64,000 bases of DNA, from positions 401,109-465,108 of the forward strand of contig JAEVLN010000007.1 of NCBI GenBank assembly GCA_018350325.1. Direction: 5' to 3'. The DNA comes from Globodera rostochiensis (lineage: Eukaryota; Nematoda; Chromadorea; Rhabditida; Heteroderidae). The notes beneath the pieces are model-generated. The model was not told the DNA's origin and did no database searches. It worked only from the letters and a program-made list of their open reading frames with translations. The position numbers were made by a program, and so were the translations under genes. This document shows positions 34,720 to 45,073 of the stretch, in pieces. Within the stretch, counting starts at the first letter, position 1. The number at the start of each line of letters is the position of its first letter.

Positions 34720-36107
34720 TGGTACGCAAAAAGCAGGAATTCCAAATTGATGGCAGTGCTGATAAAAAGGGTTCAAAGCTCCCTGAAAAAGCGGTTGAAA
34801 AACAGTTAAAGGGTTCAAAGCTCCCTGAAAAAGCGGTTGAAAAACAGTTAAAGGGTTCAAAGCTCCCTGAAAAAGCGGTTGAAAAACAGTTAAAGGGTTC
34901 AAAGCTCCCTGAAAAAGCGGTTGAAAAACAGTCAAAGAAACGTTCAAATAACGGATTGAAAGATTTTATTATAAATTTGGATGAGTCAGATGAAGAAATC
35001 AATGATTTAACTGATTTATTTAATGAGCAATCATCGAGTCAGTCTGTTGTTAGAGAAAGACAAAGGAAAAACATGGAAAATTGGCTTAAAAGAAAAAGAG
35101 AATTACCCGAAGCTGAACTTGGTACTTTTAAAGAAAGTGTAAGAAAAAATGTTGAAAATTGGCGTAAAAGAAAAACAGATAACGAATTACAAGTACCTAT
35201 ATAGACAAAACGAACGGAAAAGAGTGGAAATGTTTCGTCAGAATAGCAAAAAAAAAATTAATTATTTTGGAAGGATTTTTGTTTTTGAAAGCTGCTAATT
35301 ATGATGTCACAAATGTTGAATGTTATAAACTTGGTAAATTTAATATTAAATGCAATCATTGTCCGGCAATTCATTTTCCAGAAGAACAAAGTAAAACTCA
35401 TGGCGAAAATGAATTTTTGGAATAATGTGTTGGAGGAAAATATACAGGAATATCCAGTAGAATTGAGAGTATTATTCCAGCCGGAAATTGATAGGGACAA
35501 TTACACAAAAATACGAGAATTGCATCAAACTTTTAAAAAACAATTACGAATTTTAAATTCTTCTTTTTCATGTGCTTCTTTGGGTTGTATGCGTTTTAAA
35601 TTTCCTGATAAAAAAATACCTATTTTTAAAATACAAGGTGGTGTTTATCATTCGTATAACACAACTGCTCAGACAAATGATTCTGAGCTTCCGACAAATG
35701 GTCAATTATATTTTATTGATACTGATCAAGCTATCAATTTTCGAATAAATGCATTAGAAAATCAAGTTACAGGGGATCCAAATGATAATACAATTGCACT
35801 AATAGCATATATTGAATCTTATTTACGTGAACATTATATTTATTCGCAATCATATGAAATGATGAAAAATGTTTACGAAAAAGCAGTTGAACACGCCAAA
35901 GAGATAGGCAGTGATATTCCTGATATAACAATGCTATTTGATATAAGAGAAGGTACTGATTTACGGAGGTATAATATACCAAGGTCAAACGAAATTTGTG
36001 CTATTATTTGGCGTGACGCAAATGAAGATATACCTGCAGCTAATGTTGTTGTACATTCAAAAACAAGAGTTGTTATTGCTTTCATTTTTTACTTTAGTAA
36101 ACAGTAA
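34720..36107 (+). pseudogene. Truncated second Helitron N-terminal gene
   Basis: Starts MVRKKQEFQIDGSADKK, then four 14-residue GSKLPEKAVEKQLK repeats and an acidic region. A basic RERQRKNMENWLKRKR segment follows to a stop at 35202. The coding signal continues in other frames, with a CNHCPAIHF motif at about 35353, and then in the frame ending at 36107. This downstream part aligns by eye with the N-terminal region of the Rep-helicase at 40282 (CMHCAALHF, ILNSS.S.AS, MLFDIREG versus LLFETGK). It stops before any Rep or helicase motif. It is a degraded, divergent relative; the frameshifts could also include sequencing error. Confidence 0.65.
34769..34936 (+). repeat. Four-copy 42-bp in-frame minisatellite
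   Basis: Units start at 34769, 34811, 34853 and 34895 (GGGTTCAAAGCTCCCTGAAA...). They are almost identical, so expansion is recent. Each encodes the 14-residue repeat in the gene above. Confidence 0.85.
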
Positions 36108-36199
36108 TTTCAACATAATAATTGAAAATTTAACAAAAATCACATCAAGAAGAATCCCGCTTTCCCATTTGTGACAGGATTTTCTTCAAAGAAAAAACT

Positions 36200-37905
36200 T
36201 ACTTAAAAATAATTATTTCTTAAAAGCGAGTCAAGGGTCAGTGTAAGTCAAGAGTTAAGGCAAGTGTCAAGGAAAGTCAAGAGTCAAATCAAGGCAAGAG
36301 TCAAAGTAAGTCGAAGTTTAAGAGTCAAGTCGAGAGTAAGCCGAGACAAGTAAGAGCAAGTCAAATCAAGTCAAGATTTAAGAGTCAAGTCAAGAGTAAG
36401 CCGAGACAAGTAAGAGTCAGGGCAGTGTCAAGGCAAGTCAAGAGTCAAACCAAGAGTCAGGGCAGCGTCAAGGCAAGTCAAGAGTCAAATCAATAGTAAG
36501 TCGGGTCACGTCAAACGTCAGTGCAAAGTCAAGGCATGTATGTAAGAGTCAACAAGGCAAGAGTCGGGGCAAAAATCAAGAGTCAACGGAAGTAAAGAGC
36601 AAGGCAGGCGAAAAAGCATGCAAGTCAAAAGTCGACGCAACTCAAGAGTTAAATAGAGGCAAAGTCAAAGCAAGTCGAGATTTAACGCAAGCCGAGTCAA
36701 GACTCAAATCAAAAGTCAGGGCAAGTTCAAGGCAAGCCAAAAGTCAAATCAAGGCAAGAGTCGGAGCAAAAATCAAGAGTCAAGGCAGGCGAAGAAGCAA
36801 TGAAAGTCATGAGTCAAAGCAAGTCGAGATTCAACGCAAGTCACGAGTCAAAGCAAGTCGAGATTCAACGCAAGTAAAGAGGCAGGGCAAGTCAAGAGTC
36901 AAATCAAGGCAAGAGTCAGGGCAAAAATCAAAAGTCAAGGGAAGTCAAGAGACAAGGCAGGTCAAGAAGCAATGCAGTAAGTCGAGGCAAGTCAAGAGTC
37001 AACGCAAGTCGAGATTTAATGCAAGCTAAGAGTCGTCAAGTCAAGAGCCAATGCAAGTCAAAAGTGAAAACAAGAAAAAGAGTTAAAGCATAGTCGAGTT
37101 GAGAATCAATGCAAGGCAAGTCAAGATCAAGGCAAGTCGAGATTTAACGCAAGTCATGAGTCAAAGCAAGTCGAGATTCAACGCAAGTCACGAGTCAAAG
37201 CAAGTCGAGATTCAACGCAAGTAAAGAGGCAGGGCAAGTCAAGAGTCAAATCAAGGCAAGAGTCAGGGCAAAAATCAAAAGTCAAGGGAAGTCAAGAGAC
37301 AAGGCAGGTCAAGAAGCAATGCAGTAAGTCAAGAGTCAACGCAAGTCGAGATTTAATGCAAGCTAAGAGTCGTCAAGTCAAGAGCCAATGCAAGTCAAAA
37401 GTGAAAACAAGAAAAAGAGTTAAAGCATAGTCGAGTTGAGAATCAATGCAAGGCAAGTCAAGATCAAGGCAAGTCGAGATTTAACGCAAGTCATGAGTCA
37501 AAGCAAGTCGAGATTCAACGCAAGTCACGAGTCAAAGCAAGTCGAGATTCAACGCAAGTAAAGAGGCAGGGCAAGTCAAGAGTCAAATCAAGGCAAGAGT
37601 CAGGGCAAAAATCAAAAGTCAAGGGAAGTCAAGAGACAAGGCAGGTCAAGAAGCAATGCAGTAAGTCAAGAGTCAACGCAAGTCGAGATTTAATGCAAGC
37701 TAAGAGTCGTCAAGTCAAGAGCCAATGCAAGTCAAAAGTGAAAACAAGAAAAAGAGTTAAAGCATAGTCGAGTTGAGAATCAATGCAAGGCAAGTCAAGA
37801 TCAAGGCAAGTCGAGATTCAACGTAAAGAGTAAATCAAGAGTAAAGCCTAGAGTCAAGGAAAGTCAAAGCAAGACAAGACTCAAAGTAGTCGAGATCAAG
37901 GGGAA
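36200..37905 (+). repeat. GTCAAGAGTCAA-type satellite with ~338-bp higher-order unit
   Basis: Short GGCAAGTCAAGAGTCAA words fill the region. From about 36970 a higher-order unit repeats at 36971, 37318 and 37656, each containing CAAGCTAAGAGTCGTCAAG and CATAGTCGAGTTGAGAATC. Composition is strongly A/G on the plus strand. The copy at window position 1-270 is a different purine-rich repeat in the same place relative to a Helitron end. Confidence 0.8.
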
Positions 37906-37937
37906 AAGTTTTATACCAAAAGATGAAAGACAATGAA

Positions 37938-37974
37938 GAGCGGTTGGGTGCCGCGAAGCGGCAGCCAAACGCTC
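37938..37974 (+). repeat. Second Helitron-like hairpin, non-canonical end
   Basis: GAGCGGTTGGGTGCCGC, loop GAA, GCGGCAGCCAAACGCTC. It shares AGCGGTTGGGTGC with the 3' terminus at 305 but ends CTCG rather than CTAG. It sits just after the satellite, as the terminus does at 1-345. A further GC-rich inverted repeat (GCTGCGCTGCCCGCTGC and its partner) is at about 38172-38250. Confidence 0.6.
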
Positions 37975-38658
37975 GTCCTTATATAAAAAGGAGAATGGTT
38001 TGTGTGTTTGTAACGCGAGTTTTGAATTTTGCAAAGGCGTTGTGCCAAGAGTTTAAGAAAAGAAGAAGGATAGGCACAAGGATGAAAGAAATAGTGTTGA
38101 AAGTGAAGAGACTTTTAAAAGAGAAAGAGAGAAAAAATTAGTGATAAGATGGGGTAGAGATATTGGGCAAATGGCTGCGCTGCCCGCTGCGGCGCGCGCG
38201 TCGCTGACGCGTACGTCACTCGCTGCTCATTTGCAGCGGGTGCGCAGCGCTGTTCAATTGGGGTGGGAGTGCAGAGAAAAAAGTAAGGGGAAAGAGTGAG
38301 GGAGAGGGGGAAAGGGAGGAGAGTGATTGCTGTGCGGGAATGAAATGAAAAGACAAGAGAAAATGGAGTAAAAAGAAATAGTGTATGAAACGTTGCCCTT
38401 TTTTATCCTTATTTGCGCCCCAGCGAAAACAAGAAAAGAAAAGAAAAGTAATTTTTTGTTATTGTTGTTTACGTTCATTTGTTCATTGCAGCCTTTTTTT
38501 TATGACGTACGATCGGTCATTGGATCGATTGGCTCATCTTCTAAATATTAAATAGCATTGCTTTTTTGAAAAGACTTTCACTATAAGGGAATTTTGTTGT
38601 GTTTATCATTGTAATCTTAATAATGTTTTTGTTGAGAGATTGATCATTTTACCCTAAA

Positions 38659-39687
38659 ATGTTGAGTTCAGTGGAGGATCTAAAGGCCATACCATGTGGT
38701 TCGCACTTGGGGTGAGTTTATTTTGTAAAATTACATCTTTTAATAATTTAATATTAGTGCCAATTTTTGTATAGGTCTTGCACAGGGCAGGTAGTGAGAC
38801 TACTGCCATCTGACAAAAAACTCACTGTTCTGTTGATTTGTACCGGAGGCGAGTTGTTTCCCGTGACCATTTTCAAAAACCTGACCAATCAAAATGCGTT
38901 GGTGAAAGCGTGCATTTTAGGAACGTAACCTACTTATGTTTTATATTGTTAATTTGATAATTTTGTTGGATTTTAGGTTTTGAAAATTGCGCCTGTAAAG
39001 GCGCAACGCTTCTCTGACAAATTCGATGGCAAAATTTTTTTCAACACACCACTGGATTACGAATTCGTCGTGAAAGCCAATTCCAAATTTGAAGTTCTCC
39101 CAGCCGAGGTGCAATCAGCTCAAAATTTTGAAGAACTTTCTTCTGGAGGCGTTTACCGTAAGTTTTTTATTTTTTGCCCAGGTGCAACCCCTTTGAAGGA
39201 AGGAAAGAAAGGATAGGAAAGAAAGAAAGGAAAGATGAGTGGAAGGAAGGGGATGGGGGGGGACGTGTGGAAGGAAGAGATAAAAGAGAAGAATGGTTTT
39301 AGTTTTAAGAGATCAGCTGCATCATTGCGTCTTCTTTCGTCCAAATTGACAACATGTTTGCATGTGTTGTCGGTGATCTGCAAAACAAGCGAGCTGATTT
39401 ATATGTCCATGGCGTTTCTATTTTGGAAAAAATTGGAGCATTAAAGCAGAACGATCAAGTGAAATTGGCTAGATGTTATTCCAGAATTGACGGTTAAAGA
39501 AATTGTTTTTTTTTGCTTTCTCTTATTGATTATCTCAGATGAGTGCCTGACGATCTATGCGTCCGTCGACAATCTGGCACCCATGAATCGTTCTTTTGTG
39601 TTGGAAAAGGTACTGGAGACTCCCGTTAAGCGCAAATGCCAAGGTCAACAGAGTTTTTCACAGAATAAAAAGACAAAGGATGCTTAA
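38659..39687 (+). CDS. RPA-like OB-fold protein carried by the Helitron
   Basis: Exons 38659-38711, 38775-38901, 38977-39157, 39310-39492 and 39539-39687 join in consistent phase for 230 residues. The first exons resemble an OB-fold start (GQVVRLLPSDKKLTVLLIC). The middle reads FFNTPLDYEFVVKANSKFEV and then FVQIDNMFACVVGDLQNK, the order seen between the two ssDNA-binding domains of replication protein A large subunit. No zinc-finger C-terminal domain is present. Some plant and animal Helitrons carry RPA-like genes, thought to bind single-stranded DNA. It lies 220 bp upstream of the Rep-helicase gene on the same strand. The family call is by pattern. Confidence 0.6.
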
Positions 39688-39910
39688 GTTGTTCGGTACG
39701 GTTGATATTTGTTTGTCTCATTCTTTTATGGGTATTATTATTGTTCCCAGATTGCCAAATAATAAAATATAATTGCTGTTAGCTTTTCACCTTAGATGTG
39801 ATTTATGATTAGCACGCTCTTATCTTTGATTTTTTGTGTGTTATAATGAGTTAAGGTATTCAGACGCATACACCATTGACCTTCTTTCTTCAAAGTGTTA
39901 AAGAATTGAA

Positions 39911-40285
39911 TTGGAATTTGAAATGGAATTAGACATTGATAATGAATTCATTCGAAAGAGAAAAAGGACCCAAGTAAATGCCGAGCATAATTATGCCAGA
40001 GTAACTAGAGCAATTGAGACAGAATTTGATATTCAAAACAGACCAATGCACCTGATTATTGACGAGCAGCTTCCTGGCTCATCATGTTCTGTTCCGATCA
40101 CTAATGTTTTAAAGAATAGAAATGTAAAGGTGCCAATGACTGGAGCTCAAAGAATTGCTAGACTTAGAGCAAATGAATCAGAGGTGCAACGAATGATGAG
40201 ATTAAATGAAGAAATGATTAGACAAGAGAATCTTAGAGTTAATGAATCGCAATCGCAACGGTCATTAAGATTAAATGAAAAATGA
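39911..40285 (+). CDS. N-terminal part of the Helitron Rep-helicase (frameshifted from the main frame)
   Basis: Encodes 124 residues starting MEFEMELDIDNEF, ending in RARANES-like repeats (RLNEEMIRQENLRVNESQ). The stop at 40283 overlaps the start of the next frame. There the same repeat continues as MIRQKNVRENESQ. The sequence AATGAAAAATG at the junction is one base shorter than the parallel AATGAAGAAATG at about 40206. The two frames therefore probably belong to one gene of about 1,540 residues. Confidence 0.7.
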   Translation: MEFEMELDIDNEFIRKRKRTQVNAEHNYARVTRAIETEFDIQNRPMHLIIDEQLPGSSCSVPITNVLKNRNVKVPMTGAQRIARLRANESEVQRMMRLNEEMIRQENLRVNESQSQRSLRLNEK

Positions 40286-43200
40286 TTAGACAAAAGAATG
40301 TTAGAGAAAATGAATCACAAACTCAAAGATTAACTAGACTGGATCAGCAAAGGAACAGACAAAGAATAGTTAGACAAAGCCAAATTTACAGCATTTATGC
40401 AGCAGAGAATCACGTTACTGCATTGGAGCACAGGCTTAGTAAAATGAATGTTTGCTGCATGCATTGTGCGGCATTGCATTTTGTAGAAGAAAAAGTGATT
40501 GGAAAAGGCAATTCCTTCAGGAATTGTTGCCACCATGGCAAAATTTATTTGCCACAGATACCTGAGCAGGATTTTCCTGAATTGCTAAGAGATTTATTCA
40601 TGAAATTCGACGCAAGGCATGTAAATTTTTTTGAGAATATTAGACATTTGAATAGTAGCGTTTCATTTGCCTCAATGAACCCGCTTAGATATAGACACCC
40701 GAATAACAGAGGGCCATATTGCTTTCGCATTTATGGTCAGATTTACCACAAAATGAATGTTGCTTTGAATCCAGATCATGGCGATGAACCTGCTTACGGG
40801 CAGATATTCATCGTTGATACAGCACAAGCAATGAATGCACTGAAGCAAGCCAATGCTGGTGTTGATTTTCAGTTGCTCAGAACTGTGTATGAAGTTATAA
40901 GAAATGTGAATCCTTTTGCTGAGGCATATATGATGATGAAAGATGAAGAAGATAATGAATTCGAAAGAGCAAGGAGAGAAGGCAGAGGACCTGTCGAAAT
41001 AAAGTTATTGTTTGAGACTGGAAAACAAATCGATAGAAGACAAGGGTATAATGTACCAAGAGCCAATGAAGTGGCAGCTGTTTATGTACCTGGAGCAGAC
41101 GGTGAAGTACCAAATGCTAAAATTGTGGTTCGAGAACGCGGAAAGGAGTTGAACATTTTGAATAGTACAGATAAAATGGTCACACCAATGACATATCCGC
41201 TGTTCTACCCGTGTGGTACGTTCGGTTGGCATCCTGAGATAAAGCAAAGAAATAGCAATAGAAGAGTAACTAGATTACAATATGTGAGTTATACGTTAGC
41301 GATCAGAGAGAGAGAGTTTAATCCCATTTTATATGGCGGTAAACTTTTTCAACAGTATTGTGTTGACGAATATGTAAAGATTGAAGGAGATAGAATGAAT
41401 TGGATTAGAAATAATCAGAAAAAGATTTGTGCTGAGGCATATAAGAATATTGACAATATGTTAGTGAGAAGAGCACAAGAAACAGGTTTGCCACTTGGAA
41501 GGAAAGTAATTCTTCCTCCAACAATGACAAATAGTCCCAGGTATGTTGAAAAGCATTTTCAAGATGCAATGGCCATAGTAAGAAGATTTGGAAAACCGGT
41601 TTTGTTTTTGACAATGACCTGTAACCCGCAATGGAATGAGATAATTGACAATTTGTTTCATGAACAAGTGCCAACTGATCGTCCAGATTTGGTTGTGAGA
41701 GTTTTTTACTTAAAAGTTAAGGCGATTATGAATCAGATAACAAAGGCAAAGATTTTTGGCGAAGTTATTGCATGGATGTATCCGGTGGAGAACCAAGGAA
41801 GGGGACTGCCGCACATTCATTTGCTTTTGACATTGTCGGAACATGATAAATTGTTAACAGGAGAAGATGTAGAAAAAAGAGGAATTAGTGCAATAATACC
41901 AGCCAAAGACGAAGAACCTGAATTATATGCGTTAGTAAAAAAGTTTATGATCCATGGGCCATGCGGTGATTTAAATCCAAATTGCCCGTGCATGGAAGAG
42001 ACTCAGAGTGAGAATGGAATAAAGATTAGAAAATGCTCAAAGGCTTATCCAAAAGCATTCCAAGAAGAGACTGTAGTTTTGGAGAATGGTTTGGCTTTGT
42101 ATGCAAGGCCAAATGATGGAAGAACTGTTGAAGTATTTGCAAATGGAAGAAGAATTGCATTGGATAATCGATGGGTTGTGCCGCACAATCTGTATTTGCT
42201 AAAAATGTTCAAGTGTCATATTAATTTGGAAAAAGTTAATAGTGTTAGTTCTGTAAAATATTTACATAAGTATGTTCATAAGCCACCAGACAGAGCAAGA
42301 TTAGAATTAGAATCAAAAAACGATCACGATGAAGTGAAAGAGTTCATTGACGCGAGATATCTTTGCCCTCAAGAAGCTGTGTGGAGAATTTTCGAATTGC
42401 CAATGTATGACAGAAGTCATAGTATAATGTCTTTGTCTGTGCATTTACAAGGTGACCAGATTTGTTATTTTGATGAGAATATGGATGAAGAAGAAATTAG
42501 GGAAAGAATTGAAAATGGTTCTGTGTTAATGGCATATTTTGAATTGAACAAGACAAGTGTTTTAGCGAAGACTTTGTTGTATCATCAGATACCTGAGAAA
42601 TTTTGCCTAAAGAAAGGAAAGTGGTCAGAGAGAAAGGCGCATTTTAACACAATTGGTCGCATGGTGAAAGTGTCGCCGGCTGAGCCGGAAAGATACCACC
42701 TGAGGCTGTTTCTGTTGAATGTGAAAGGAGCATGTTGTTATGATGAATTGAAGACAGTTATAGATTCAGATGGTTCAGTTAAGGTCTGCACAACTTTTGC
42801 TGAAGCCTGTCTTGAAAAAGGTTTAATTAGAAATGATGAAGAATGGAAAAGGGCTTTAGAAGAAGCTGAAAGTTTTGAAATGCCGTGGAAATTGAGAGAT
42901 TTCTTTGCATTGATATTGGTCCATTGCAATCCGGCCAAGCCGGAGGAGCTTTGGGAAATGTTTAAGGAATCCCTGTCCGAGGATTTTAGCAGTAGTTTGA
43001 GAAAAGAAATTGCTTATGCTAAAGCTTACAGAGAAATAGCGCTTAGCATTAAGAGGGCTGGGAAAACACTTGCTGATTTTCCAACCATGGAGCAGATAAA
43101 TGTGGATGAAGATATAGAACAAGTATTTAATGCGGCAGAAGAATTTGATTTGGGTAAAAGAGCTTATGATTTGATGTATGATGAACAGAAAATAGTAACT

Positions 43201-44532
43201 GATGAAATTTTGACCAGAATTAGGAACCCAGTAAATGAGCCCGCGTTCTTCTTTCTCAGTGGACCGGGTGGAACAGGAAAAACGCATGTGAATAAAACAA
43301 TTGTGCATTTGCTTAGAGGTGAGAAAAAGAAGGTTAGTACAATGGCTTTCACCGGCATGGCGGCAACTTTGTTGCCTGCGGGCAGAACCTTGCATAATAG
43401 ATTTGGACTGTCTTTAGACATGAGCAATTCAAACATTGGCCCAAGGGCAAAGGCATGGAAAGAGCTAAAAGAAACAGATTTGTTTATTTGTGATGAAGCG
43501 CCTATGATTAATAAGCGTGCGATGAAAACATTGGACGAGAAATTGAAAGAGATTATGAATAATGAAATAGCATTTGGTGGCAAAGTTATGCTTTGGACAG
43601 GCGATTTTCGTCAAACCCTTCCAATTCAGAGGCATGCCACGAGAGCCGAATTGGTCAACTCGACCATAAAAAGAAGTGCGTATTGGAGAATAGCGAAAAG
43701 GTATAAATTGACAAAGAATATGAGAGCTCTGGAAACAGAGCAGAAATTTGCCAAAGATCTTTTAGAGATTGGAAGTGGTAAACGGAATAATGAAAATGAT
43801 GAGATGATATTGCCTGAGAATTGCATAAGCAATGGTGATTTAGCAGAAGAAATATTTGGAAACTTCATCGTTTCTGAGAATTGGAATGAGATGGCAAAAA
43901 GTGCTATTTTGGCACCAAAGAATGTAGATGTTAGTGAATTGAACAAAAAAGTGTTAGATATGATGCCAGGAGAAGAAACAGTATACAAAAGCATTGACCG
44001 AGCTGAAGATGAGACCAGACAAAGGGCAGATGAATACTTAGACGAGTATTTAAATGCGTTGAATCCCTCAGGGTTTTCAAAGCATGAGTTGAGATTAAAG
44101 AAAAATGCAATTGTTATGTTAATTAGAAATATGAACATAGAATTGGGGCTTTGTAATGGAGCGAGAATGAAAGTAGAAGAAATGCACAAGAATTTGCTTG
44201 TATGTAAAATTTTGACTGGAGATAAGGCAGGTCAGACGGTGTATATCCCCCGGATCACACTTTGCTGTGCCGAAGAATACCCTTTTGATCTGCATAGGCA
44301 CCAATTTCCATTGGTGTTAGCATTTGCAATGACAATTAATAAGGCTCAAGGCCAAACCCTTGAGCGTGTGGGAATTGATTTAAGAAAGGATGTATTTAGC
44401 CATGGACAATTGTATGTGGCTCTTTCGAGAGCAAGGGCATGGAACATGCTGAGAATTAGATTAGATCAGAATAATTTTGAAAGAAATGTGAAGAATGTAG
44501 TTTTTAAGGAGCTACTAGACGAAGATGATTAA
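40282..44532 (+). CDS. Helitron Rep-helicase transposase
   Basis: 1,416 residues in this frame. A CMHCAALHF cysteine motif lies near residue 58. A Helitron-like N-terminal domain begins around 331 (YVSYTLAIREREF). The HUH motif is PHIHL with His 511 and 513. The two-tyrosine motif YLHKY has Tyr 660 and 664. The Pif1-type helicase has GPGGTGKT at 994-1001, DEAP at 1071-1074, GDFRQ at 1107-1111, and late motifs NKAQGQTLE and LYVALSRAR. These cover rolling-circle cleavage of single-stranded DNA and unwinding. All catalytic residues are present, so the element could be active if the N-terminal frameshift is a sequencing error. Confidence 0.92.
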   Translation: MIRQKNVRENESQTQRLTRLDQQRNRQRIVRQSQIYSIYAAENHVTALEHRLSKMNVCCMHCAALHFVEEKVIGKGNSFRNCCHHGKIYLPQIPEQDFPELLRDLFMKFDARHVNFFENIRHLNSSVSFASMNPLRYRHPNNRGPYCFRIYGQIYHKMNVALNPDHGDEPAYGQIFIVDTAQAMNALKQANAGVDFQLLRTVYEVIRNVNPFAEAYMMMKDEEDNEFERARREGRGPVEIKLLFETGKQIDRRQGYNVPRANEVAAVYVPGADGEVPNAKIVVRERGKELNILNSTDKMVTPMTYPLFYPCGTFGWHPEIKQRNSNRRVTRLQYVSYTLAIREREFNPILYGGKLFQQYCVDEYVKIEGDRMNWIRNNQKKICAEAYKNIDNMLVRRAQETGLPLGRKVILPPTMTNSPRYVEKHFQDAMAIVRRFGKPVLFLTMTCNPQWNEIIDNLFHEQVPTDRPDLVVRVFYLKVKAIMNQITKAKIFGEVIAWMYPVENQGRGLPHIHLLLTLSEHDKLLTGEDVEKRGISAIIPAKDEEPELYALVKKFMIHGPCGDLNPNCPCMEETQSENGIKIRKCSKAYPKAFQEETVVLENGLALYARPNDGRTVEVFANGRRIALDNRWVVPHNLYLLKMFKCHINLEKVNSVSSVKYLHKYVHKPPDRARLELESKNDHDEVKEFIDARYLCPQEAVWRIFELPMYDRSHSIMSLSVHLQGDQICYFDENMDEEEIRERIENGSVLMAYFELNKTSVLAKTLLYHQIPEKFCLKKGKWSERKAHFNTIGRMVKVSPAEPERYHLRLFLLNVKGACCYDELKTVIDSDGSVKVCTTFAEACLEKGLIRNDEEWKRALEEAESFEMPWKLRDFFALILVHCNPAKPEELWEMFKESLSEDFSSSLRKEIAYAKAYREIALSIKRAGKTLADFPTMEQINVDEDIEQVFNAAEEFDLGKRAYDLMYDEQKIVTDEILTRIRNPVNEPAFFFLSGPGGTGKTHVNKTIVHLLRGEKKKVSTMAFTGMAATLLPAGRTLHNRFGLSLDMSNSNIGPRAKAWKELKETDLFICDEAPMINKRAMKTLDEKLKEIMNNEIAFGGKVMLWTGDFRQTLPIQRHATRAELVNSTIKRSAYWRIAKRYKLTKNMRALETEQKFAKDLLEIGSGKRNNENDEMILPENCISNGDLAEEIFGNFIVSENWNEMAKSAILAPKNVDVSELNKKVLDMMPGEETVYKSIDRAEDETRQRADEYLDEYLNALNPSGFSKHELRLKKNAIVMLIRNMNIELGLCNGARMKVEEMHKNLLVCKILTGDKAGQTVYIPRITLCCAEEYPFDLHRHQFPLVLAFAMTINKAQGQTLERVGIDLRKDVFSHGQLYVALSRARAWNMLRIRLDQNNFERNVKNVVFKELLDEDD

Positions 44533-44854
44533 TTAGTTTTATTGTAGTTGAGATCAAGAAATAGAATTTGTATTGATTGAGATATCTCAAATGTGCGCCG
44601 CCGAGTGATCAAACGAACAAAAGGTAATAGTGCTGTTTTGTTAGTAGGAGACTTAGTTATTAGATTAGGGCTAAAATCTTATAGGCATGTGTTAGAGCGC
44701 ATGGGTCGGAATGTGTGTCGCATGCCTGTAAGCAAGAATAGACGAAGCAAAAATTCTTATGGACCGATTATGTTTATGAGATATAATGCTTTGTACAAAT
44801 CTATCCAATTTCTTCATTTTCTCAATTTCAAATCTGTTCATAATATCGTACCTT

Positions 44855-44894
44855 CTAGCGGTTGGTGCGCCGTTAGGCGCACCTAACCCGCTAG
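44855..44894 (+). repeat. Helitron 3' terminal hairpin
   Basis: CTAGCGGTTGGTGCGCC, loop GTTA, GGCGCACCTAACCCGCTAG. It ends CTAG directly before T. Repeated at 47541-47580 in the downstream duplicate. Confidence 0.85.
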
Positions 44895-45025
44895 TATTCA
44901 TCAACATTTTCACGAGGTTGGCACTTTGTCGCAATCAATATTTGTGCCAAACACATGCTTTTGTTTATTTGTACATTTGAAAACAAAAAATATTTTTTCT
45001 GACTACATTTTATTTAAAACACAAA

Positions 45026-45073
<48 letters not shown>

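Larger units (their letters stand above)
34236..44894 (+). mobile_element. Complete composite Helitron (10.66 kb)
   Basis: The 5' end TCTATTATACTATT follows AACAA. The 3' end is a palindromic hairpin (44855-44894) ending CTAG before T. Left flank TTGTAGTTTGAATCAATTCC plus TTAACAA and right flank TATTCATCAACATTTTCACG match the two halves of an uninterrupted sequence at 26761-26820, so both termini and A|T insertion are supported. Canonical Helitrons start TC, end CTRR after a hairpin and insert between A and T. Contents in order: broken Helitron N-terminal gene (34720-36107), satellite (36200-37905), a second hairpin (37938-37974), RPA-like gene (38659-39687) and Rep-helicase (39911-44532). 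Confidence 0.85.

Noticed and set aside
36200..37905. CRISPR-like array
   Set aside because: Regular repeats are present, but there are no unique spacers, the sequence is eukaryotic and the units are satellite-like.
37923..38141. 72-residue frame MKDNEERLGAAKRQP...
   Set aside because: It spans the Helitron-like hairpin and purine-rich DNA; composition follows the repeat, not a protein.
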